64,000 nucleotides of DNA. Origin: Allobosea robiniae. Its GTDB lineage: Bacteria; Pseudomonadota; Alphaproteobacteria; Rhizobiales; Beijerinckiaceae. The stretch lies in the NCBI RefSeq assembly GCF_900102525.1, contig NZ_FNBZ01000001.1:620001-684000 (forward strand), in the 5' to 3' direction. Made by a program: the position numbers and the translations under genes. Positions 46,146 through 54,940 of this stretch are shown here, in pieces (position 1 is the first letter of the stretch; each line of letters starts with the position of its first letter). The notes under the pieces are model-generated. The model saw nothing but the letters and a program-made list of their open reading frames with translations, ran no database searches and was not told the origin of the DNA.

Positions 46146-47741
46146 ATGCTCGACGTCACGCGCCGCCATGCCCCTTTGGCCTTCGCTGCCATCCTGGCCG
46201 CGACCCGCGCCGCCGCCCAGGGCCGGATTGTCTTCCACCGCGGCAATGACGGCGATCCCGAGACGCTCGATCCGCACAAAACCTCCACCGTCGCCGAAGC
46301 GCATCTGCTGCGGGACCTGCGCGAGGGCCTCGTGATCCACAATATGATGGGCGAGGTCGTACCCGGCGTCGCCGAAAGCTGGACAATGAGTCCGGACGGC
46401 AAGAGCTGGCGCTTCAAGCTGCGCGGCAACGCGAAATGGTCGAACGGTGACCCGGTCAGGGCCTCGGATTTCGTCTATTCCTTCAGGCGTATCGTCAATC
46501 CGGAAACCGGCGCGAAATACGCCAACCTGCTCTTCCCGATCCGCAATGCCCAGGCGATCCACAAGGCCGCTGCCGGCTCCTCGCTGGAAACGCTCGGCGT
46601 CACCGCTCCAGACGAGAGCACGCTGGAGATCGCACTGGAGCAGCCGACGCCCTACCTGCTCGAGCTCCTGACCCATCAGAGCGCCCTGCCCGTGCACCCA
46701 CCCAGCGTGGCCAAGGCGGCGCAGGAGCCCGAGCGGCCGGAGAACTGGATCACCAACGGCCCCTATATGCTCAGGGAACTGGCGCCGAACTCGCATATCC
46801 GGCTCGACCGCAACCCGCATTTCCATGCGGCCGCCGATGTGAAGATCGATACCGTGATCTTCTATCCGGCGTCCGACCTCGCAGCGGCGGTGCGGCGCTT
46901 CCAGGCCGGCGAACTGCATCTCACCACGGACATCCCCGCTGACCAGTTCAAGAGCCTGAAGGAAAAGCTCGGCGACCAGGTCCGGATCGGCCCCTATCTC
47001 GCGACCTATTTCCTGATCATCAACAGCGCCAAGCCGCCCTTCGACGACGAGCGCGTCAGGCGGGCGCTATCGCTGCAGATCGATCGCGAATTCATCGCCG
47101 ACCGGATCTGGGGCGGCACGATGCTGCCGGCCTATGGCGTGATACCCCCGCATATCGGCAATTACGGCGAGCGTGCCGAACTCGATTTCCGCCACGCTTC
47201 AGTGCTCGAACGCGAAGACGAGGCCAAGCGCCTGCTCGCTTCGGCCGGCTTCGGCAGCATACCGCTTCAGGTCGAGTTCCGCTTCAACACCACCGACAAC
47301 AACCGTCACACGGCCGAGGCGATCGCAGAGCAATGGCGCGCGATCGGCGTCGAGACCCGTTTCGTCCAGACCGATTTCCGCACGCATTTCGCCTATCTGC
47401 GGGATGGCGGCGATTTCGACGTCGCCCGCTATGGCTGGATCGGCGACTATTCCGACCCGCAGAACTTCCTCTTCCTGTTCGAGAGCGACAATGCCGGCTT
47501 CAACATCGGCAAGTACAGCAATCCGCAATTCGACGCGTTGATGAAGCTCGCGACCGAGGAACTCGACATCGCCCGGCGCGCCGCGATCCTGCGCGAGGCC
47601 GACAGCATCGTCATCCGCGACGAGCCGTGGATTCCGGTACTGCACTACTCAACCAAGAACCTGGTCTCGCTGAAGCTGACCGGCTTCGAGCAGAACCTGC
47701 GCGGCGCGATCCCGACGCGGTTCCTGAGCCTGAAGGCCTGA
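46146..47741 (+). CDS. Peptide/oligopeptide-binding periplasmic protein (OppA/SBP_bac_5 family)
   Basis: A 531-residue extracellular solute-binding protein of the family-5 (OppA) type with a short signal peptide (APLAFAAILAATRAAAQ). Characteristic pieces are NDGDPETLDPHKTSTVAEAH, the VPGVAESWTMSPDGKSWRFK element, RIVNPETGAKYANLLFP, ITNGPYMLRELAPNSHIRLD, and WIGDYSDPQNFLFLFESDNA. The latter two match OppA-like peptide binders of E. coli. GGAGG five bases before ATG 46146 sets the start. No permease or ATPase genes are nearby, so it must use transport partners encoded elsewhere or act alone. Confidence 0.9.
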   Translation: MLDVTRRHAPLAFAAILAATRAAAQGRIVFHRGNDGDPETLDPHKTSTVAEAHLLRDLREGLVIHNMMGEVVPGVAESWTMSPDGKSWRFKLRGNAKWSNGDPVRASDFVYSFRRIVNPETGAKYANLLFPIRNAQAIHKAAAGSSLETLGVTAPDESTLEIALEQPTPYLLELLTHQSALPVHPPSVAKAAQEPERPENWITNGPYMLRELAPNSHIRLDRNPHFHAAADVKIDTVIFYPASDLAAAVRRFQAGELHLTTDIPADQFKSLKEKLGDQVRIGPYLATYFLIINSAKPPFDDERVRRALSLQIDREFIADRIWGGTMLPAYGVIPPHIGNYGERAELDFRHASVLEREDEAKRLLASAGFGSIPLQVEFRFNTTDNNRHTAEAIAEQWRAIGVETRFVQTDFRTHFAYLRDGGDFDVARYGWIGDYSDPQNFLFLFESDNAGFNIGKYSNPQFDALMKLATEELDIARRAAILREADSIVIRDEPWIPVLHYSTKNLVSLKLTGFEQNLRGAIPTRFLSLKA

Positions 47742-47853
47742 GGTCCGGCCCTGCACCAGACGCCGGGCCGTTTCCACGCCTTGAGGCTCGCAACCGGCGC
47801 CAAGCTTCGCTAGGAAGGTCCGGCGTTCCCTTCCAATCAGCGAGTCCGCATCG

Positions 47854-48711
47854 ATGAGCCGCATCGTCTACGTCAATGGCGCCTATCTTCCCGAGGAAGA
47901 GGCCAAGATCTCCGTTTTCGACCGCGGCTTCATTTTCGGCGACGGCATCTATGAGGTTTCGGCCGTGATCGGCGGCAAGCTCGTCGATTGCGAGGCGCAT
48001 CTCGCGCGCCTCGAGCGCTCCTGCGGCGAAATTCGCCTCGGCCTGCCCTGGTCGAAGGCCGAGCTCGTCGCGATCCATCAGGAGCTGATCAAGCGCAATA
48101 ATCTCGATGAGGGCGGCATCTACCTGCAGGTCTCGCGCGGCGCTTCCGATCGCGATTTCCCCTTCCCGAAGGATGTCCAGCCGACGCTGGTGATGTTCAC
48201 CCAGGCCCGCAACTTCGTGAATGCGCCGACAGCCAAGACCGGCATCAAGGTCGTCTCGACGCCGGACCTGCGCTGGGCCCGCCGCGACATCAAGAGCGTC
48301 AATCTGCTCGCCCCGGTGCTGGCCAAGCAGTTCGCGCTGGAAAGCGGCGCGCAGGAAGCCTGGCTCACCGAGGACGGCGTGGTGACCGAAGGCGCCTCTT
48401 CCACCGCCTGGATCGTCAAGGGCAAGACACTGATCTCGCGGCCGCTCTCCAACAAGGTGCTGCCCGGCATCACCCGCAAGGCGGTGCTGGCCTATCTCGC
48501 GGAATCCGGCTTCACCTTCGAGGAGCGCGAGTTCACGCTGGAAGAGGCGCTCGACGCCGAGGAGGCCTTCATCACCTCCGCGACCAGCCTCGTCATGCCG
48601 GTGACCACGATCGACGGCCACACGATCCATAACGGCGCGCCCGGCCCGACGGCGCTGCGCCTGCGCGAGATCTATATCGACTACGCCCGCAAGGGCGGCG
48701 TGCTCGGCTGA
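47854..48711 (+). CDS. dat: D-amino-acid aminotransferase (class IV PLP enzyme)
   Basis: A 285-residue fold-type IV transaminase. K147 in RRDIKSVNLL is the Schiff-base lysine. ISVFDRGFIFGDGIYEVSAV at the start and EGASSTAWIVKGKTLISRPL plus NKVLPGITRKAVL are typical of D-amino-acid aminotransferases. The family includes branched-chain aminotransferase, but the short length and these motifs favour the D-specific enzyme, which makes D-Ala/D-Glu from keto acids. It stands alone, followed by a palindromic repeat. Confidence 0.9.
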   Translation: MSRIVYVNGAYLPEEEAKISVFDRGFIFGDGIYEVSAVIGGKLVDCEAHLARLERSCGEIRLGLPWSKAELVAIHQELIKRNNLDEGGIYLQVSRGASDRDFPFPKDVQPTLVMFTQARNFVNAPTAKTGIKVVSTPDLRWARRDIKSVNLLAPVLAKQFALESGAQEAWLTEDGVVTEGASSTAWIVKGKTLISRPLSNKVLPGITRKAVLAYLAESGFTFEEREFTLEEALDAEEAFITSATSLVMPVTTIDGHTIHNGAPGPTALRLREIYIDYARKGGVLG

Positions 48712-48732
48712 GGCATCGGGCCCGTTCAACGG

Positions 48733-48825
48733 CGTCATGCTCGCCCTTGTGGCGAGCATCTACGTCTTGGACAGCGCCCTCGATAGGCGAAGGCATGGAT
48801 GGTCGGGACAAGCCCGACCATGACG
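48733..48825. repeat. 93-bp composite palindromic repeat, copy 2
   Basis: Begins CGTCATGCTCG and ends GACCATGACG, so the termini are inverted repeats. It contains the hairpins GATGCTCGCC-type TGCTCGCC/GGCGAGCA (48737-48758) and ATGGTCGGG/CCCGACCAT (48799-48821), with CGTCTTG in the linker as in the copy at 20916-21008. Both copies are 93 bp and lie between convergent genes. Confidence 0.65.
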
Positions 48826-48832
48826 GATGGCG

Positions 48833-50176
48833 CTAAGCGCCGCCCGAGAATGACGTGCCAGCAGCCAATTCCCCCATCACATAGGTCTCGACGACATTCC
48901 GATCGTCGCCGAGTGTGACGAGCACGAAGAGTTCCTCCGCGAGATCGCGCACCGTCTCCATGCGATGCGCCATCGCTCGCGTCGCGCCCGTATCAAGCAC
49001 GACCACATCCGCCTCGCGGCCGGGCTCGAAGCTGCCGATCAGGTGATCGAGGCTGAGTGCCACCGCATTGCCGCGCGTGATCGCATGCAGGGCGCCCAAA
49101 GCCGACAGGCTTTGCCCTTGAAGCTGCAGCACCTTGTAGGCCTCGGCCATGGTCCTGAGCATCGAGTAGGAGGTGCCCCCGCCGATATCGGTCGCGACCG
49201 CGACCTTGACGCCGCGCTGCCGGGCATGCGCCCAGTCGAACAGGCCTGAACCCAGGAAGAGGTTCGAGGTCGGGCAGAACACCGCGACCGCGCCGGTGTC
49301 CGCAAAGGCCTGCCATTCATTGTGGGTCATGTGGATGCAGTGACCCATCAGGCTCTTCGGGCCGAGCAGGCCGTAGCGCCGGTAGATATCGGCATAATCA
49401 GCAGCTTCCGGATAAAGCTCGCGGGCAAAGGCAATCTCGGCTCGGTTCTCATCGATATGGGTCTGGACATGACAGTCGGGATGCTCGGCCGCCAGCCTCC
49501 CCGCCGCCGCCAGTTGCTCCGGCGTCGAGGTAATCGCGAAGCGCGGCGTGATCGCATAGAGCTGCCGGCCCTTGCCGTGCCAGCGCGCGATCAGCGCCTT
49601 GGAATCTTGATAGCTGCTCTCGGCCGTATCGGTCAGCGCTTCCGGCGCGTTGCGATCCATCATCACCTTGCCGGCGATCATGCGCGTGTTGCGGCGCTCC
49701 GATTCCGTGAAGAAGGCCTCCGCCGATTGCCGATGGACCGAACAATAGACCGCCGCCGTGGTCGTGCCGTTGGCGAGCAATTCGTCGAGAAAAAAGCGCG
49801 AGAGCTTCTCGGCATGGCCCTGCTGAGCGAGCTTCTGCTCCTCGACGAAGGTATATTTGTTCAGCCACTCCATCAATTGCGCGCCATAGGAGGCGATCAC
49901 CTGGGTCTGCGGCATGTGGATATGGGCGTCTATGAAGCCCGGCATGATCAGATGCGGGCGGTGGTCGACGATCTCAGCATCGGCCGGCAGCGTCCGCAGC
50001 AGGTCCCGCGCCTCGCCAGCCGCCTTGACCAAGCCGCTCTCGATGACAAGCAGCCCGTCCTCGACATAGCGATGCGCGGCCTCGCCCGCCGTCTCCGGAT
50101 CGTCGACGAACCAGAGCAGGCGGCCGCGCAAGGCGCGCAATGGAGTGGAGGTGGTCACGTCGGGCGGCTCCGGCAC
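48833..50176 (-). CDS. guaD: Guanine deaminase
   Basis: A 447-residue amidohydrolase converting guanine to xanthine. Zinc-site motifs are DAHIHMPQTQ (two His), HIDENRAEI, GHCIHMT and the metal-binding/catalytic Asp in ATDIGGGTSYS. The segment FVEEQKLAQQGHAEKLSRFF followed by LDELLANGTTTAAVY and FCPTSNLFLGSGLF are guanine deaminase signatures. The start is GTG at 50176, with a second GTG six codons later. It is divergent from xdhABC, so guanine to xanthine to urate is encoded as one unit with shared promoter DNA. Confidence 0.95.
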   Translation of the reverse strand: MPEPPDVTTSTPLRALRGRLLWFVDDPETAGEAAHRYVEDGLLVIESGLVKAAGEARDLLRTLPADAEIVDHRPHLIMPGFIDAHIHMPQTQVIASYGAQLMEWLNKYTFVEEQKLAQQGHAEKLSRFFLDELLANGTTTAAVYCSVHRQSAEAFFTESERRNTRMIAGKVMMDRNAPEALTDTAESSYQDSKALIARWHGKGRQLYAITPRFAITSTPEQLAAAGRLAAEHPDCHVQTHIDENRAEIAFARELYPEAADYADIYRRYGLLGPKSLMGHCIHMTHNEWQAFADTGAVAVFCPTSNLFLGSGLFDWAHARQRGVKVAVATDIGGGTSYSMLRTMAEAYKVLQLQGQSLSALGALHAITRGNAVALSLDHLIGSFEPGREADVVVLDTGATRAMAHRMETVRDLAEELFVLVTLGDDRNVVETYVMGELAAGTSFSGGA

Positions 50177-50209
50177 AATTCCACATCACATCTGCACCAA
50201 ATCGAAGCT

Positions 50210-50225
50210 TCCGGCCAAGGCCGGA
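50210..50225. promoter_or_regulatory. Palindrome in the guaD-xdhA promoter region (first)
   Basis: Perfect 16-base palindrome TCCGGCC-AA-GGCCGGA within the 99-bp divergent region. It adjoins a second palindrome immediately downstream. A possible regulator site. Confidence 0.4.
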
Positions 50226-50249
50226 TCATGCCTAATCTGCGGGCATGAT
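50225..50249. promoter_or_regulatory. Palindrome in the guaD-xdhA promoter region (second)
   Basis: Inverted repeat ATCATGCC-N9-GGCATGAT with perfect 8-bp arms, ending 26 bp before xdhA. Spacing of the half-sites (about 17 bp centre to centre, nearly two helical turns) suits a dimeric transcription factor controlling both divergent purine genes. No regulator gene is adjacent. Confidence 0.5.
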
Positions 50250-50275
50250 TTGGCTTTGCGAGTGGAGCGAGAGGG

Positions 50276-51766
50276 ATGCGTGAGAGCTTGCGCTTCCTGC
50301 TCGGCGACAGACTGGTCGAGATCGACCACTGCGATCCCACTTTGACGGTTCTCGACTGGCTGCGCCTCGACCGGCGCATGACCGGCACCAAGGAAGGCTG
50401 TGCCGAGGGCGATTGCGGCGCCTGTACCGTCGTCGTCGGGCGGCTAGATCGCGGGCAGCTGCGCTACGAGGCAATCAATGCCTGCATCCGCTTCCTACCG
50501 ACGCTGGACGGCTGCCAGCTTCTCACAGTCGAGCATCTGAAAGGCTCCGACGGCAGCCTGCACCCGGTCCAGCAGGCGATGGTCGAGTGCCATGGCTCGC
50601 AATGCGGCTTCTGCACGCCGGGCTTCGTGATGTCGCTGCTGGCGCTCAGGCTCAACGAGGCGGAGCCGGACACAGGTCGCATAGAGGATGCGCTCGCCGG
50701 CAATCTCTGTCGCTGCACCGGCTACGAACCGATCATCGCCGCCGGCCGCCGCATGGACGAGATCGCGCCGCGCGAGGCCGATCAGTTCCTGCGGGAACGG
50801 GAGGCCGTTGCGGCGCGGCTTGCCGCCCTGGATGATGACGAGACGCTGTCCCTGCAAGGTGGAAGCCGACGCTTCTATGCACCCACGACGGTGGAGGCGC
50901 TGGCCGAACTCGTCGCCGCCCACCCACAAGCGACGCTCGTCGCCGGCGCGACCGATGTCGGGCTCTGGGTCACCAAGGCGATGAAACGCCTCGATCCGCT
51001 GATCTATCTCGGACGGGTCGAGACACTGCGCGCGATCACCGACGAAGGCGATCATCTGTGCATCGGTGCGATGGCTGGTCATATCGATGTCCGGACGGCG
51101 CTCGCCGCCCTCTCCCCTCAGCTCGACGAGTTGATGCGCCGTTTCGGCGGCGAGCAGGTGCGCAATGCCGGCACGATCGGCGGCAACATCGCCAATGGCT
51201 CGCCGATCGGCGACCTGCCGCCTGCCCTGATCGCGCTCGATGCCACGCTGGTCCTGGCAAGGCGCGGGGAAACCAGCCTCGAACGCCGTAGCATCCCGCT
51301 CGAAAGCTTCTTCATCGAATACCGCAAGCAGGACCGGCGGCCCGGAGAATTCGTCGAGGCCGTGCTGGTGCCGAAACTTGCGGACGGCATGCTGTTCCAT
51401 GCCTCCAAGGTCTCGAAGCGCTTCGACGAGGATATTTCCGCCGTCTGCGGCGCCTTTCGACTGGCGTTCGGCAATGATGGGCGCATCATAGAAGCCCGCC
51501 TCGCCTATGGCGGCATGTCCGGCATCCCAAAGCGTGCGGCGGCGGCCGAAGCTGCGCTCGTCGGCCAACGTTGGGACGACAAGGCCATCGCAGCCGCCAT
51601 CGCCGCTCTCCCGCAGGATTTCACGCCGCTCGACGACATGCGCGCCTCGGCGCATTATCGGCTCAAGATCGCCGGCAACCTGCTGCTGCGCTTCCTGATC
51701 GAAACGACGGAAGCTGAGACGCGAACGCGGGTCGCCGGCCTGCTGGCGGAGGTCGCCCATGGCTGA
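50276..51766 (+). CDS. xdhA: Xanthine dehydrogenase, small subunit (2Fe-2S and FAD domains)
   Basis: A 496-residue subunit carrying the electron-transfer cofactors. The plant-type 2Fe-2S cluster uses C42, C47, C50 (GCAEGDCGACTV) and C70 (INACIRF). The second cluster is in QCGFCTPGFVMSLLAL and NLCRCTGYEPIIAAGRRM. The FAD domain follows, with ATLVAGATDVGLWVTK and QVRNAGTIGGNIANGSPIGD. It accepts electrons from the molybdenum subunit and passes them to NAD+. The next gene, xdhB, overlaps its end by eight bases. Confidence 0.97.
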   Translation: MRESLRFLLGDRLVEIDHCDPTLTVLDWLRLDRRMTGTKEGCAEGDCGACTVVVGRLDRGQLRYEAINACIRFLPTLDGCQLLTVEHLKGSDGSLHPVQQAMVECHGSQCGFCTPGFVMSLLALRLNEAEPDTGRIEDALAGNLCRCTGYEPIIAAGRRMDEIAPREADQFLREREAVAARLAALDDDETLSLQGGSRRFYAPTTVEALAELVAAHPQATLVAGATDVGLWVTKAMKRLDPLIYLGRVETLRAITDEGDHLCIGAMAGHIDVRTALAALSPQLDELMRRFGGEQVRNAGTIGGNIANGSPIGDLPPALIALDATLVLARRGETSLERRSIPLESFFIEYRKQDRRPGEFVEAVLVPKLADGMLFHASKVSKRFDEDISAVCGAFRLAFGNDGRIIEARLAYGGMSGIPKRAAAAEAALVGQRWDDKAIAAAIAALPQDFTPLDDMRASAHYRLKIAGNLLLRFLIETTEAETRTRVAGLLAEVAHG

Positions 51767-54101
51767 CGCACGCCGCAAGCTCGATATCGGACTGGAGAGC
51801 GGGCCGGTCGGCAGCTCCCGCACCCATGATTCCGCGCCCAAGCATGTCGCGGGCGAAGCTGTTTATATCGACGACATCGCCGCGCCCGAAGGGTTGCTGC
51901 ATGCCTATCTCGGCACCAGCAAGATCGCCCATGGCCGACTGCTCTCGCTCGACCTCGATGCTGTCCGCGCCGCGCCGGGTGTCGTCGCCGTGCTGACGGC
52001 GGCGGATATCCCCGGCGCCAACGATATCTCCTCGACGCATCTGCATGACGAACCGGTCTTCGCGACCGATTCCATCCTGTTCCACGGCCAGCCGCTCTTT
52101 GCCGTCGTCGCCGAGACCCGCGAGCAGGCTCGCCATGCCGCGACGTTGGCCAAGGCGGACTATGCCGAGGAAGCGCCGCTGATCGACATCGCTGCAGCGC
52201 GCGAAGCCGGGAGGAAACTCGTCACCGAACCGCTCAAGCTCGAACGGGGCGATGTCACTACCGCGCTGGCAGCGAGCCCGCGCCGGCTGAAAGGCGCGAT
52301 GGCGATCGGCGGGCAGGAGCATTTCTACCTCGAAAGCCAGGTCGCGCTCGCTATCCCCGGCGAGGACGAGGATATGGCCGTGCTGGTCTCGACCCAGCAT
52401 CCGAGCGAGGTTCAGCATATGGTCGCGGCCGTGCTCGGCGTCGGCTCCCATGCGGTAACGGTCGAGGTGCGGCGCATGGGCGGCGGCTTCGGCGGCAAGG
52501 AGACGCAGGCCAATCTCTTCGCCTGCATCGCCGCGCTCTGCGCCCGCAAGCTGAAGCGCCCGGTGAAGCTGCGTCCCGACCGCGACGACGACATGGCGAT
52601 CACGGGAAAACGCCATGACTTCATCTGCGATTACGAGGTCGGCTTCGACGATGATGGCCGCATCCATGCGGTCGACGCCGTCTATGCGGCGCGCTGCGGC
52701 TGGAATGCCGATCTCTCCGGGCCGGTGACCGACCGCGCCCTGTTCCACATGGACAATTGCTATTTCTACCCGGCGGTGCGCGCACGTTCGGAGCCGCTCT
52801 TCACCAATACCTGCTCGAACACCGCCTTCCGTGGCTTCGGCGGGCCGCAAGGCATGGTGGGCGCCGAGCGCCTCATCGAGGAGGTCGCCTACGCGACCGG
52901 GCTCGACCCGCTGGAGGTGCGCCGGCGCAATCTCTATGGCGCGACTGATCGCAACGTCACGCCCTATCACCAGACGGTCGAGGACAATATCGCGGCGGAT
53001 GTGATCGCGGAGCTCGAGCAGCGCTGCGACTATCAGACCCGCAAGGCCGCGATCCGCGAGGCCAACAGGACGAGCCCGATCGTCAAGCGCGGCATCGCGC
53101 TTACGCCTGTAAAATTCGGCATCTCCTTCACCGCGACCTGGTTCAACCAGGCCGGTGCGCTGGTGCATGTCTATACGGACGGCACGGTCGCGCTGAACCA
53201 TGGCGGCACCGAGATGGGGCAAGGGCTCTATATCAAGGTGGCGCAAGTGGTGGCCCATGCCTTCGGCATCGGGCTCGACCAGATCAAGATCACGGCGACG
53301 ACGACCGGCAAGGTGCCGAACACTTCGGCCACCGCCGCCTCTTCCGGCTCCGACCTCAACGGCATGGCAGCGCTCGATGCCTGCGAGACGATCAAGAAGC
53401 GATTGACCGAATTCGCAGCAAGGCACTGGCGGGTCGAGGCAGACGACATCGCCTTCCTGCCGGGCCGCGTGAAAATCGGCGCCCGCGAGATCGCCTTCAA
53501 GGAACTGGTCGCGGCCGCCTATATGGCGCGCGTCCAGCTTTCGGCGACGGGCTTCTATGCGACGCCCAAAATCCACTGGGACCGCAAGGCCGGGCGCGGC
53601 CACCCGTTCTACTATTTCGCCTATGGCGCAGCGGCGGCCGAGGTCGCAATCGACACGCTGACCGGGGAGTACAAGGTCGAGCGGGTCGATATCCTCCATG
53701 ATTGCGGACGGTCGCTGAACCCGGCGATCGACAAGGGCCAGATCGAGGGCGGCTTCGTGCAGGGTATGGGCTGGCTGACGACCGAGGAACTGGTCTGGGA
53801 CAAGAAGGGCCGGCTCTGGACCCATGCCCCCTCGACCTACAAGATTCCCGTCGCCTCCGACCGGCCGCGGGTCTTCAACGTGCATCTGCTGGACAACGCG
53901 CCGAACCGTGAGCCGACGATCCATCGCTCCAAGGCCGTCGGCGAGCCGCCGCTGATGCTGGCGATCTCGGTGCTGCATGCGCTGTCGGATGCAGTGGCGA
54001 GCGTCGGCGACCATCGCATCTGCCCACGCCTCGATGCACCGGCAACGCCCGAGCGCGTGCTGGAGGCTGTCGAGCGGGTCAGGGCGGAGGCAGCATCATG
54101 A
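51759..54101 (+). CDS. xdhB: Xanthine dehydrogenase, large molybdenum-binding subunit
   Basis: A 780-residue molybdopterin subunit that hydroxylates hypoxanthine and xanthine. Motifs: AGEAVYIDDIAAPEGLLHAY at the N-terminus, GGGFGGKETQANLFACIAAL, the FRGFGGPQGM loop holding the substrate-binding Arg, and EMGQGLYIKVAQVVAHAFGI. The catalytic Glu is expected near the C-terminal VGEPPLMLAISVLHAL (KAVGEPP motif). Complete length for the two-subunit bacterial type. Overlaps both neighbours. Confidence 0.97.
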   Translation: MADARRKLDIGLESGPVGSSRTHDSAPKHVAGEAVYIDDIAAPEGLLHAYLGTSKIAHGRLLSLDLDAVRAAPGVVAVLTAADIPGANDISSTHLHDEPVFATDSILFHGQPLFAVVAETREQARHAATLAKADYAEEAPLIDIAAAREAGRKLVTEPLKLERGDVTTALAASPRRLKGAMAIGGQEHFYLESQVALAIPGEDEDMAVLVSTQHPSEVQHMVAAVLGVGSHAVTVEVRRMGGGFGGKETQANLFACIAALCARKLKRPVKLRPDRDDDMAITGKRHDFICDYEVGFDDDGRIHAVDAVYAARCGWNADLSGPVTDRALFHMDNCYFYPAVRARSEPLFTNTCSNTAFRGFGGPQGMVGAERLIEEVAYATGLDPLEVRRRNLYGATDRNVTPYHQTVEDNIAADVIAELEQRCDYQTRKAAIREANRTSPIVKRGIALTPVKFGISFTATWFNQAGALVHVYTDGTVALNHGGTEMGQGLYIKVAQVVAHAFGIGLDQIKITATTTGKVPNTSATAASSGSDLNGMAALDACETIKKRLTEFAARHWRVEADDIAFLPGRVKIGAREIAFKELVAAAYMARVQLSATGFYATPKIHWDRKAGRGHPFYYFAYGAAAAEVAIDTLTGEYKVERVDILHDCGRSLNPAIDKGQIEGGFVQGMGWLTTEELVWDKKGRLWTHAPSTYKIPVASDRPRVFNVHLLDNAPNREPTIHRSKAVGEPPLMLAISVLHALSDAVASVGDHRICPRLDAPATPERVLEAVERVRAEAAS

Positions 54102-54940
54102 CCCTCGCCGCCTTCCTCGCCACCCATCAGCGCGACGGCATCGTCATCGTCCGGGTCGAGGCCGCGGAAGGCTCGACGCCGCGCGAGGCCGGGGCTTGCA
54201 TGGCGGTCAGCCCGAACGCCATCGCCGGAACCATCGGCGGCGGGCAGCTCGAATTCCACTGCATCGACATCGCCCGGCACATGCTCGGCGAAGGCGCCGA
54301 GGATCAGTTACTCGATATCCCCCTCGGGCCGCAGATGGGGCAGTGCTGCGGTGGGCGGGTGCGTGTTTCGCTCCGCCATGCGGGAGCGGCCGAGATCGCC
54401 CTGTTCAGCGCCCGCGAGAAGGCCGAAGCCGCGACGCGGCCACCGGTGCTGATCTTCGGGGCCGGCCATACCGGCCGCGCGCTGGCAAAGGCACTGGCAC
54501 CGCTGCCCCTCTCGGTCTCCCTGCTCGACGATCGTGACGACGTCATGAGCGGGCTGCCGGCAGCCGTCACCTGCATCCGCATGGCCGATCCCGTCGATGC
54601 GATCGCGAGCGCTCCGGCAAAAGCCGCCTTCGTCGTGCTCTCGCACAGCCATGCGCTCGACTACCGGCTGGCCGAGGCGGCGCTGGCGCGTGGCGATGCG
54701 GCCTATGTCGGCATGATCGGCTCGGCCACGAAGCGCGCCCGCTTCGAATCCGGCTTCCTGCGCGCTGGTGGTCGGCGCGAGGCTCTGGCGCGCTTGACCT
54801 GCCCGATTGGCGGCTGCGATGTGGACGACAAGCGCCCGGAGGTGATCGCGGCCTTGACGGCAGCCGAGCTGGTGCGTTGCTTGCTTGGCCGCCGGGAGCC
54901 GGCGAAAGGGAGACGGTCGCGACATGAATCAGCCGCGTGA
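54098..54940 (+). CDS. xdhC: Xanthine dehydrogenase accessory protein XdhC
   Basis: A 280-residue chaperone that prepares and inserts the sulfurated molybdenum cofactor into XdhB. It shows VRVEAAEGSTPREAGACMAV, TIGGGQLEFHC, LGPQMGQCCGGRVRVSL and the Rossmann-type LIFGAGHTGRALAKALAPL, then AYVGMIGSATKRARFES. Its CGG motif (QCCGGR) is conserved in the family. Start overlaps xdhB by four bases, and its last 17 bases overlap the following ABC ATPase gene. Confidence 0.95.
   Translation: MTLAAFLATHQRDGIVIVRVEAAEGSTPREAGACMAVSPNAIAGTIGGGQLEFHCIDIARHMLGEGAEDQLLDIPLGPQMGQCCGGRVRVSLRHAGAAEIALFSAREKAEAATRPPVLIFGAGHTGRALAKALAPLPLSVSLLDDRDDVMSGLPAAVTCIRMADPVDAIASAPAKAAFVVLSHSHALDYRLAEAALARGDAAYVGMIGSATKRARFESGFLRAGGRREALARLTCPIGGCDVDDKRPEVIAALTAAELVRCLLGRREPAKGRRSRHESAA

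Noticed and set aside
43581..46919. A 1112-residue open frame on the minus strand
   Set aside because: It lies antisense to the intact malic enzyme and binding-protein genes. Long antisense frames are expected in high-GC DNA, and the translation is rich in Arg/His/Asp with no motif.
54885..54923. Upstream start for the BMP-type ATPase
   Set aside because: The extra residues (MAAGSRRKGDGRD) come from the xdhC coding region in another frame, and the ATG at 54924 gives a normal N-terminus.
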